Source: DATIRA01 sp964553405 (GTDB lineage Bacteria > Pseudomonadota > Gammaproteobacteria > Steroidobacterales > Steroidobacteraceae). From it: 5,179 nucleotides of DNA. Shown one piece after another: positions 1 to 5,179 of the stretch. The notes beneath the pieces are model-generated. The model did not search any database. It saw only the letters and a list, made by a program, of their open reading frames with translations, and was not told the DNA's origin. Each line of letters begins with the position of its first letter. The stretch's first letter is position 1. A program made the translations under genes and the position numbers. The stretch lies in assembly GCA_964553405.1 (NCBI GenBank), contig CAZKLS010000158.1:1-5179 (forward strand), read 5' to 3'.

Positions 1-590
1 TGTCCTGGCTCGGCCTGCGGATGACCCCGCTGCTGACGCTGCTCGGCGGCGCGAGCTTCGTCGCGGCATTCGCGATGCAGAGCACGCTCAGCAACTTCGC
101 GGCCGGCTTGATGATCATGATCTACAGGCCGTTCGACGTCGGCAACGTCGTGACAGTCGGCGGCGTGACCGGCAAGGTCCAGGCGATGAACCTGGTGTCG
201 ACGACGCTGCTCACCGGCGACAACCAGGTGATCGTCGTGCCCAACAGCAACGTCTGGGGCAGCATCATCACCAACATCAACGTCAGCGACACGCGTCGCG
301 TGGACCTCGTGTTCGGCATCGGCTACGACGACGACGAGGACGCGGCCGCGAGGATCCTCGAGGAGGTCGTCGCCGCGCATCCACTGGTGCTCGCCGAACC
401 GGAGCCGGTGATACGGCTCAACGAGCTGGCGGACTCCTCGGTCAACTTCGTCTGCCGGCCGTGGACCAAGACGGCGGACTACTGGACCGTGTACTGGGAC
501 ATCACCCGGCAGGTCAAGGAGCGCTTCGACGAGGCGGGGATCTCGATACCGTTCCCGCAGCGCGACGTGCACCTGCGATCGGCGAAATGA
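1..590 (+). CDS. MscS-family small-conductance mechanosensitive ion channel, C-terminal part (5' end outside window)
   Basis: This is the 3' part of an inner-membrane channel that releases solutes on hypo-osmotic shock; 195 residues are visible, read in frame from base 3. The order matches E. coli MscS from the pore helix onward. The TM3 pore helix is at about residues 8-45 (GGASFVAAFAMQSTLSN, then FAAGLMIMIYRPF). The beta domain follows, with VGGVTGKVQ, STTLLTGDNQ and the VVPNSNVWG motif (about 50-95). The alpha/beta cytoplasmic domain ends in the family signature GISIPFPQRDVH (179-190). TM1 and TM2 lie upstream of the window. The ATG at 21 falls inside the pore helix and is not the real start. 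Aligned by eye with E. coli MscS as I recall it, the pore-seal leucines L105 and L109 are Phe here (residues 19 and 23) and the hinge Gly113 is Ser27. These look like features of a subfamily rather than damage. The stop codon overlaps the next gene's ATG. Confidence 0.95.
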   Translation, partial: SWLGLRMTPLLTLLGGASFVAAFAMQSTLSNFAAGLMIMIYRPFDVGNVVTVGGVTGKVQAMNLVSTTLLTGDNQVIVVPNSNVWGSIITNINVSDTRRVDLVFGIGYDDDEDAAARILEEVVAAHPLVLAEPEPVIRLNELADSSVNFVCRPWTKTADYWTVYWDITRQVKERFDEAGISIPFPQRDVHLRSAK

Positions 591-1132
591 CGTCCGCTGC
601 GCGCGAAGCATTCGGAGTCGCACGCGCAATCATTGCCGGGGCGGCCACGGCGCTCGCGCTGGGTGCTCATTGTCCGGCCGCACATGCCCGAACCTCGACC
701 TTCCAGGGCGTGGCCGGGCTCTGCACGGTCGACCAGACCGGCGTGAGGACCGAACAGGAAGGCGGCGTCGCGGTCGAGTACGGCGCGAGGTTCCGCTACC
801 GCATCGAAACGGATCATCAGCTGGTCAACGGCTGGGAGACGCTGATATCCAACACGCGCCGCGATCCTGGGGGGCAGGTGTTCTACTTCGTAACCGCCTC
901 GCTGCAACCCGACGACACGCCGGGATCGACGCTCGAGGGGGAATTCTCCTTTCCGGCGGGCGCCAATCCGATCAAGGGCAGCTACGTCGGCACCAGGGCG
1001 CTGTCGAGCGTCGTCGTCCATTATGAGTTGGTCCCGGATCCGGGGATTGCGGATGCGCATCCGGAACTCTGCGGCAAAGACGCGCCGCTCTTCGGCTACC
1101 GGATGTACGGATCGGTCGAGAACTACGATTGA
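587..1132 (+). CDS. small secreted protein of unknown function
   Basis: The product is 181 residues and I do not recognise its family. The start is the ATG within the ATGA overlap with the upstream channel gene. It gives a clean Sec signal peptide: Arg in the n-region, a hydrophobic Ala/Leu/Ile stretch at about residues 12-27, and a likely cut after AHA at residue 34. The frame stays open upstream to 461, but that extension is Arg/Gly-rich, runs over conserved MscS codons and would bury the signal peptide. The mature part (about 147 residues) looks beta-rich, with alternating hydrophobic and polar stretches (GARFRYRIE, GQVFYFVTASLQ, SSVVVHYELV). It has only two cysteines, C46 and C162, which could form a disulfide. 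C29 in the signal region is not in a lipobox. Third-position GC is high, as in the neighbours. Translational coupling to the channel gene is likely, but a functional link is inference. Confidence 0.8.
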   Translation: MTSAAREAFGVARAIIAGAATALALGAHCPAAHARTSTFQGVAGLCTVDQTGVRTEQEGGVAVEYGARFRYRIETDHQLVNGWETLISNTRRDPGGQVFYFVTASLQPDDTPGSTLEGEFSFPAGANPIKGSYVGTRALSSVVVHYELVPDPGIADAHPELCGKDAPLFGYRMYGSVENYD

Positions 1133-1377
1133 CCGCGCCGCCGGCGGAGGTTCCGGCCCATTACGTCGGCGTCGGATTTCGCGGCGGCAAAGGGGACGCC
1201 ACTGCGGCGGTTCTCGACTCGAAGATCAGGCTCGCCTGCAACATGGACGGCCTCGAGGACGTGGACGCCATGCTGACCGGTGGCCTCGACATGGCGCTCA
1301 GGCGACACCTGGTCGTCAACCTGACGATCAACAACTACGGGTTCCAGTGCGCAGCGTGTCCTGATGCCGGCACCTAG
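1129..1377 (+). CDS. hypothetical 82-aa protein with TTG start and C-terminal CxxC
   Basis: This is a short ORF of unknown function. It begins at a TTG whose last two bases lie in the TGA stop of the preceding gene (TTGA, a 4-nt overlap). No upstream ATG, GTG or TTG is available in this frame before the stop at 1024-1026. Codon use supports coding: almost every codon ends in G or C, and the amino-acid composition is balanced rather than Arg-rich as in the shadow frames. The protein has no signal peptide or membrane segment. A central part includes HYVGVGFRGGKGD and an acidic GLEDVDAML stretch, then a likely beta strand (HLVVNLTINNYGF). It ends with a CAAC motif at residues 74-77 plus C37. It could be a genuine coupled small gene or the remnant of a longer one. 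I could not place it in a family. Confidence 0.5.
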   Translation: MTAPPAEVPAHYVGVGFRGGKGDATAAVLDSKIRLACNMDGLEDVDAMLTGGLDMALRRHLVVNLTINNYGFQCAACPDAGT

Positions 1378-1524
1378 GCCGGCCGCGGGATAGCATCCGA
1401 GCCGCCGCGACGCCCGCGGGCCACAGGTCACCCGGGCGGGTGGCGTCGGCCTCGCCCGCGAGTTAACGTGTCGATGCACAGGAGAGACTTCCAGCCGGAA
1501 GTCGCATCGAACAGGCGGGCGGCC
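1378..1524. other. GC-rich intergenic gap with inverted repeats
   Basis: This is the only real gap in the plus-strand run. It holds two possible GC stems. One pairs GGCCGCGGG (1381-1389) with CCCGCGGGCC (1413-1422), with a 1-nt bulge and a loop of about 23 nt. The other is a compact hairpin, GTCACCC (1427-1433) with GGGTGGC (1438-1444, one G-T wobble) around a GGGC loop. Neither is followed by a T-tract, so they are not textbook intrinsic terminators. I see no convincing -35/-10 promoter, although the following gene pair may need one here. The part from 1468 is open in frame with the next gene from a GTG at 1468. Confidence 0.3.
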
Positions 1525-2826
1525 ATGCCATCTGCGATGCAGCGAGCGGCAACCGCGATCCTCGTGGTCGCCGGACTGCTGAGCCACGGCGCCGGGATCG
1601 CCGCGGAGCGGGCGGTCGATCCCGGGTACCTCGAGCGTGCGGAGTCCCAGGTGCTGGGCAAGGTGCGGCTTTCGGCGGCCGCGCTCTCGGCGGAGGAAAG
1701 CGCCGCCGTCTACGGTGCGCCGCTTGCCAGTCGACTCATCCAGCCCGTCTGGGTCCGGATCGAGAACCGGGACGATCGTCCGTACTGGCTGCTGTTCCCG
1801 GGTCTCGATCCGAACTACTTTCCGGCGTCGGAAGCCGCGGAAGCCATGGCCCAGGCCGATCCCGCCCTGCGCCTCGAGGAGCTCGACCGGCGCTTCCGCG
1901 ACCTCGCCTTCCGCAATCCGGTGCCTGCCGGGCAGACGGTGTCCGGCTTCGTTCTCACCAACCTGCACGAGGGCATGAAGCTCCTGCAGTTCGACCTCTT
2001 CGCCGACGAGCGGAGCCGCAGCTTCGGGTTCATCACGCTGGTCCCCGGCCTGCGCGCGGACTACGACGAGAGCGCCGCCGTGCGCCGCAGGCTGCTCGAA
2101 CGGGTCCCCGTCACCGACTTCACGAGCGACGATGCGTTCCGGGCAGCGCTCGAGGCACTGCCGTGCTGCGTGACCAGCAAGGACGGGTCGCGCGACGGGG
2201 ATCCGCTCAATCTCGTCATCGTCGGTGACGTGCACGACGCCTTGCCCGCGCTGATTCGTCGCGGCTGGAGCCCGACCGAGGTCACCTGGTCGGGATCGGT
2301 CATGCGCATGATCCGGTCCGCGCTCGCCCGCGACCGTTATCCCTATGCCCCGGTGAGCAACCTCTACCTGTACGGTCGCCCGCAGGATCTCGCCATGCAG
2401 AAGGCGCGCGACAACATCCACCAGCGCAACCACCTGCGGCTGTGGCGCAGTCCGATGACCTACCACGGCCGGCCCGTGTGGGTGGGCCAGGTCAGTCGCG
2501 ACATCGGCAGCCGGTTGACGGTCCATTCCCCGACCCTCACCACGCACAAAATCGATCCGGACGTCGACGAGGCGGCGCGCGCCCTCGCCGAAGACCTCGT
2601 GTACTCGCTGGGCCTGCGGGCGATCGGTTTCGTCCCGGGGGTTGGCGCCGCGCCGAAATCCGCGCCGCGCAGGAACCTCACCGCGGACCCGTACTACACG
2701 AACGGCCTGCGCACCGTGCTCATCTTCACCGCGACGCCCACCTCGCTCACGGACGTCGAGTTGTTGCCGTGGGATACCGGAGACGTGCAGTTCTTCGAGC
2801 GGGCAACGCCGGAAGGCGCGCCATGA
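1525..2826 (+). CDS. exported LssY C-terminal-domain family protein (paralog 1)
   Basis: The product is 433 residues from the chosen ATG. That start puts a normal signal peptide at the N terminus: Arg at 7, a hydrophobic core at about 9-20, and a cut near GIAA/ER at 27-28. It also has AGGCGGG (1513-1519) just upstream. The frame is open to a GTG at 1468, which would add 19 Arg-rich residues. The protein is in two parts. The N-terminal domain (about 45-175) has IQPVW (72-76), LDPNYF (94-99) and LAFRNPVP (127-134) and looks like a beta-sandwich. The C-terminal domain (about 210-420) matches the LssY C-terminal family as I know it: LPCC (212-215), DGDPLNLVIVG, YGRPQDL (283-289), HLRLWR (303-308) and THKIDPDVDE (340-349). 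The name comes from a gene in the Legionella lss type I secretion locus, but no activity is established for the domain. Here it stands alone, exported, without the multi-pass membrane part of LssY. C214 and C215 are its only cysteines. Its stop overlaps the ATG of the downstream paralog. Confidence 0.85.
   Translation: MPSAMQRAATAILVVAGLLSHGAGIAAERAVDPGYLERAESQVLGKVRLSAAALSAEESAAVYGAPLASRLIQPVWVRIENRDDRPYWLLFPGLDPNYFPASEAAEAMAQADPALRLEELDRRFRDLAFRNPVPAGQTVSGFVLTNLHEGMKLLQFDLFADERSRSFGFITLVPGLRADYDESAAVRRRLLERVPVTDFTSDDAFRAALEALPCCVTSKDGSRDGDPLNLVIVGDVHDALPALIRRGWSPTEVTWSGSVMRMIRSALARDRYPYAPVSNLYLYGRPQDLAMQKARDNIHQRNHLRLWRSPMTYHGRPVWVGQVSRDIGSRLTVHSPTLTTHKIDPDVDEAARALAEDLVYSLGLRAIGFVPGVGAAPKSAPRRNLTADPYYTNGLRTVLIFTATPTSLTDVELLPWDTGDVQFFERATPEGAP
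2811..2816 (+). promoter_or_regulatory. ribosome binding site for the second LssY-domain gene
   Basis: GGAAGG lies 6 nt before the ATG at 2823, inside the 3' end of the first paralog. It is the best Shine-Dalgarno match at any start in the window. Together with the ATGA overlap and the lipobox placement, it fixes the start of the lipoprotein gene. Confidence 0.6.
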
Positions 2827-4088
2827 GCGCCAAAGACGTTCGGCGCCGCGCCCTGTCGACCGTTGCCGCACTGCTCGGTGCGGCGATCGTGCTGGCAGGC
2901 TGCGCGACCTGGACGGTTCCGGCCGATCCGGGCATCGCGGCGCTGCGGGCGCGCGCGATGACGCAGACGAACCAGGGCGTGCAGCTCAGTGCGGCCGTGC
3001 TCGATGCCGAGGACAGCCGCCGGATCTTCGGCACGGACGTGGTCGCACGTGGCATACAGCCCGTGTGGATCGAGGTTCGCAACGAGACGGACCAGGGCCT
3101 GTGGCTGCTGCGTTCCGGCACCGATCCCGACTACTTTTCGCCGCTCGAAGTCGCCTGGTCGGTCCACGTCAGGTTCGGCGGCGCGACGAACGACCGGATC
3201 GACGAGCACTTCGACGCGCTCGCGTTTCGAAATCCGATCCCGCCGGGCGCGACTCGCAGCGGCATGCTGTACACCAATCCGCAGCCGGTCACGAAACTCG
3301 TGAACGTCGACCTGCTCGGCGACCAGCGGATGATCCCGTTCACCTTGTTCCTGCCGGTCCCCGGGGGGCCGCAGCAAGGTCACGAGATCATTCACCAGTA
3401 CGCCGATTCCGAGATCACGGAGTACGACGATCCCGAGGCGCCCCGTGCAGCGCGCGAGGGGCTGCCTTGCTGCGCCACGACGGCGCACGGCTCGGCCGAC
3501 GGCGAGCCGCTCAACGTGGTGCTGGTCGGGAGCCTCGGCGATGTGGGTGCGGCGCTGGCGCGGCGCGGTTACCGGCGTGACAGCGCCGACCTCGCGAACG
3601 GGCAGTGGCTGTTCGGGCGTCCGCCCGATCTCGTCGTGCGCAAGCGTGCGCAGGCCGGCGCGTCGTCCCACTGGCTACGGATCTGGCGCGCACCGATCGA
3701 CTACCGCGGCCGCTGGGTTGCCGTCGGGCAGGCGGGGCGCCCGGTGGGCGGGCGCTTCCGGCCGGAAGGCGCGGCCCCGGCACCCGTGCATGCCGACGTG
3801 GACGAGGTCAGGAATGCAGTGATTCACGACCTCATGTACTCCGGGGGCCTCGAGCAGATCGGCTTCGTCACCGGCGTCGGCACGGTTCCGGCCGATCGAC
3901 CGCGGACCCTGCCCGACGGCGCTGCCTACTTCACGGACGGAGGGCGCGTCGTGCTGTTCTTCGGCACCCGGCCGCGGACGTTCGCCGAGGTCAAGGTTCT
4001 CAGTTGGGAGCCGCTCATCCGGGACGCCCAGCCGGCCGCAAGCCGGGGGGACGTCAGTGGGCGTGCTCGAGGAACGCCGGCGCAATGA
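2823..4088 (+). CDS. LssY C-terminal-domain family lipoprotein (paralog 2)
   Basis: The product is 421 residues. The N terminus is a lipoprotein signal: RRR at 7-9, a hydrophobic run at about 13-25, and lipobox LAGC with the lipidated Cys at 27. Ala at +2 suggests outer-membrane sorting under the E. coli rule. The rest is paralogous to the preceding gene along its length. Shared N-domain motifs are IQPVW (78-82), DPDYF (101-105) and LAFRNPIP (133-140). Shared C-domain motifs are LPCC (214-217), DGEPLNVVLVG, FGRPPDL (264-270), WLRIWRAP (from 284), DVDE (325-328) and GFVTGVG. Compared with paralog 1, the stretch between RRG[WY] and the GRP motif is shorter (14 against 35 residues), and the THKIDP part before DVDE is replaced by PVHA. 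Besides the lipid Cys, the only cysteines are the vicinal pair. The last 11 codons lie over the convergent minus-strand gene, and the tail from about residue 400 is low-complexity, which suggests a drifted C terminus. Function is unknown; partnership with paralog 1 is inferred. Confidence 0.85.
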   Translation: MSAKDVRRRALSTVAALLGAAIVLAGCATWTVPADPGIAALRARAMTQTNQGVQLSAAVLDAEDSRRIFGTDVVARGIQPVWIEVRNETDQGLWLLRSGTDPDYFSPLEVAWSVHVRFGGATNDRIDEHFDALAFRNPIPPGATRSGMLYTNPQPVTKLVNVDLLGDQRMIPFTLFLPVPGGPQQGHEIIHQYADSEITEYDDPEAPRAAREGLPCCATTAHGSADGEPLNVVLVGSLGDVGAALARRGYRRDSADLANGQWLFGRPPDLVVRKRAQAGASSHWLRIWRAPIDYRGRWVAVGQAGRPVGGRFRPEGAAPAPVHADVDEVRNAVIHDLMYSGGLEQIGFVTGVGTVPADRPRTLPDGAAYFTDGGRVVLFFGTRPRTFAEVKVLSWEPLIRDAQPAASRGDVSGRARGTPAQ

Positions 4089-5179
4089 CCACGGCCTTTT
4101 CCGGCCGGTAGCGGTCGAACAGGTCGATGATGCGCGCGGCCTCCGACGCCTTGCCCGAGGTGACCTTGATGTCGCCGCTGCCGATCAGCTCCTTGGCGGT
4201 GGCCTGGCTCAGGTACAGCTTTGCCCAGGTCTCGCCGCTCATCGCAAGCACGATGTCCGGTGTCCGTCCGTAGCGCTGCGGATCGGGGACGAACTCCGCT
4301 ACCGCCCGGCGAACGTGCAGGCCGGCCGTCGTACCGTCCGTGAAGTCGAGGCGGACCAGTGCGTCGGTCTGGTCGCTCTTCACCGGGTCGATCCGGATGC
4401 GGAAGTAGTCGACGTAGGTCGCCGGATTTGCCGCGATGAGCGCCGGCGTCGGCGGGATGAGCCGGGCGATGGTCACCTTGCCCTCCAGCGCCAGTGCCTG
4501 CGACAGCAGGTGCGCGCGGTCGTTGGCACCGGTGGAGACATAGGCCATCTGGCGCAGCGCGTCCGCCTTCAGTTGCCGCGCCTGGGCGTCCTGCGGGTCG
4601 AGCAGGTAGACCTGGTTCGCGAGCTGCGCGGCCCACGAGTATTCCTTGCGCTCGAAGGCCGCGCGACCGGCCTCGAGGACCTTGTCGCGGCCGCCGAGCA
4701 GCGGAACCAGGCGTCGCGCCTCGTCGACCGGCGCGAGCGGCTTGAGGTTGGCGGCATCGTTGTCGTACCAGCCGACCGCCTGGTAGAAGATGGCCGGCGG
4801 GTAGGTCGAGATCTCGCCATACGACTGCAGGTTGATCGGCGCCTCGTCGAGGTACTTCGGGAACCGCACGAAGTGACGCAGGTCGTCCGGCCCGAGTCCG
4901 CCGAGGATTCCCCGCAGCGACTGGTCGAGCACGAAGCTCGCCCCATCGAGATAGGCTTCCAGCGTTGCACGGACGTTCGCGGCCCCGACGACGGGCCGGG
5001 AGGCGGCCGAGACCAGCACCTCCGGGTTCAGGTCGCGCGTGAACTTGAGTCCGGCGATCCACTCGCGCGGGTCGCGGAACACGTCGCCGCGCAGCGAGTA
5101 GAGCTGCGGCGGCGCGCTCCACAGCAGGGTGGTGAAGACGATCTTGCGGTCCGGCAACCAGACGGTCGTGTGCACCTTG
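4054..5179 (-). CDS. alkyl-sulfatase-type MBL-fold protein, C-terminal part (5' end outside window)
   Basis: The open frame continues past the window edge at 5179, so the GTG at 5175 (residue 1 here) is probably internal. The visible 373 residues match the C-terminal two-thirds of the SdsA1/YjcS-type alkyl sulfatase family. The end of the metallo-beta-lactamase domain is at about 1-60, including LYSLRG (25-30). The alkyl-sulfatase dimerisation domain is at about 60-235: FPKYLDEAP, YGEISTYPPAIFYQAVGWYDND (split around 119-140), NLKPLAP, then helical repeats to LADALRQM-like KADALRQMAY. The SCP2-like C-terminal domain is at about 240-373 (GTTAGLHVRRAV, ELIGSGDIKVTSG). Active members hydrolyse alkyl sulfate esters with two zinc ions. 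Here the late ligand motifs look replaced: the usual AAEN before the TLHNLYTLRG-like block reads FTTL, and the usual SHHWPxWG reads AASRPVVG. This assumes my recalled family sequence. The HxHxDH motif is outside the window, so a non-catalytic homologue is possible. No signal for its regulation is visible. Confidence 0.85.
   Translation of the reverse strand, partial: KVHTTVWLPDRKIVFTTLLWSAPPQLYSLRGDVFRDPREWIAGLKFTRDLNPEVLVSAASRPVVGAANVRATLEAYLDGASFVLDQSLRGILGGLGPDDLRHFVRFPKYLDEAPINLQSYGEISTYPPAIFYQAVGWYDNDAANLKPLAPVDEARRLVPLLGGRDKVLEAGRAAFERKEYSWAAQLANQVYLLDPQDAQARQLKADALRQMAYVSTGANDRAHLLSQALALEGKVTIARLIPPTPALIAANPATYVDYFRIRIDPVKSDQTDALVRLDFTDGTTAGLHVRRAVAEFVPDPQRYGRTPDIVLAMSGETWAKLYLSQATAKELIGSGDIKVTSGKASEAARIIDLFDRYRPEKAVVIAPAFLEHAH

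Noticed and set aside
671..673. Cys29 of the small secreted protein as a possible lipobox
   Set aside because: The preceding residues are G-A-H, which do not fit the lipobox pattern, and a good signal peptidase I site (AHA) lies just after it.
1468..1524. Earlier GTG start with an RRDF motif suggesting a Tat signal
   Set aside because: The hydrophobic core is too far downstream of the RR pair (more than 20 residues), and no ribosome binding site precedes the GTG. A normal Sec signal begins at 1525. The GTG cannot be fully excluded.
2442..2822. N-terminal extension of the lipoprotein frame
   Set aside because: The upstream residues are Arg/Gly/Pro-rich, lie over conserved codons of the first paralog, and would bury the lipobox. 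The ATG at 2823 has a good ribosome binding site.
1123..2871. 582-codon minus-strand ORF opposite the first LssY-type gene
   Set aside because: It is rich in Arg, Gly and His with no recognisable domain, and it lies antisense to a gene with clear family motifs. Long antisense frames are expected from GC-rich codon bias.
2694..3671. 325-codon minus-strand ORF opposite the lipoprotein gene
   Set aside because: Low-complexity, Arg-rich translation; shadow of the plus-strand gene, which has a lipobox and conserved domain motifs.
2913..3897. 16-bp exact direct repeat (2913-2928 and 3882-3897) within the lipoprotein gene
   Set aside because: Both copies encode TVPAD in frame with the favoured codons. 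Surrounding sequence does not match, so it looks like chance or codon bias, not a mobile-element or recombination site.
3926..5122. 398-codon minus-strand ORF in a second frame of the alkyl-sulfatase region
   Set aside because: It is a shifted frame of the real gene. Only the frame at 4054-5179 carries the dimerisation and SCP2-like motifs.

Overview
The window is GC-rich bacterial DNA with strong G/C preference at third codon positions. It is densely packed and resembles a high-GC proteobacterium. The evidence for that is gram-negative envelope logic (Sec signal peptides, a lipobox lipoprotein, an MscS channel close to the proteobacterial type), but no marker fixes a genus. There is no rRNA, tRNA, CRISPR, insertion sequence or phage gene.

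Layout. A plus-strand run fills 1-4088. It begins with the 3' part of an MscS-family mechanosensitive channel gene (cut by the window edge). Next comes a small secreted protein of unknown function (587-1132), then an 82-codon ORF with a TTG start (1129-1377). After a 147-bp GC-rich gap come two tandem paralogous genes with LssY C-terminal-type domains (1525-2826 and 2823-4088). The first paralog has a Sec-type signal peptide. The second is a predicted lipoprotein with its lipobox Cys at residue 27. Three of the gene junctions are 4-nt stop/start overlaps (ATGA at 587-590, TTGA at 1129-1132, ATGA at 2823-2826), so translation is probably coupled within each cluster.

On the minus strand, 4054-5179 carries the C-terminal part of an alkyl-sulfatase-type metallo-beta-lactamase-fold protein: the dimerisation domain followed by an SCP2-like C-terminal domain. 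Its start lies beyond the window. It converges on the lipoprotein gene and overlaps it by 35 bp.

How they fit together. Every plus-strand product with a recognisable localisation signal is in the envelope: inner-membrane channel, exported small protein, exported LssY-like protein and LssY-like lipoprotein. The most distinctive points are the soluble/lipidated LssY-domain pair, whose only non-lipobox cysteines after the signal sequence are one conserved vicinal Cys-Cys, and the alkyl-sulfatase homologue, which appears to have lost metal-ligand residues in the part visible here. No function is established for the LssY-type domain, so any shared pathway is inference.
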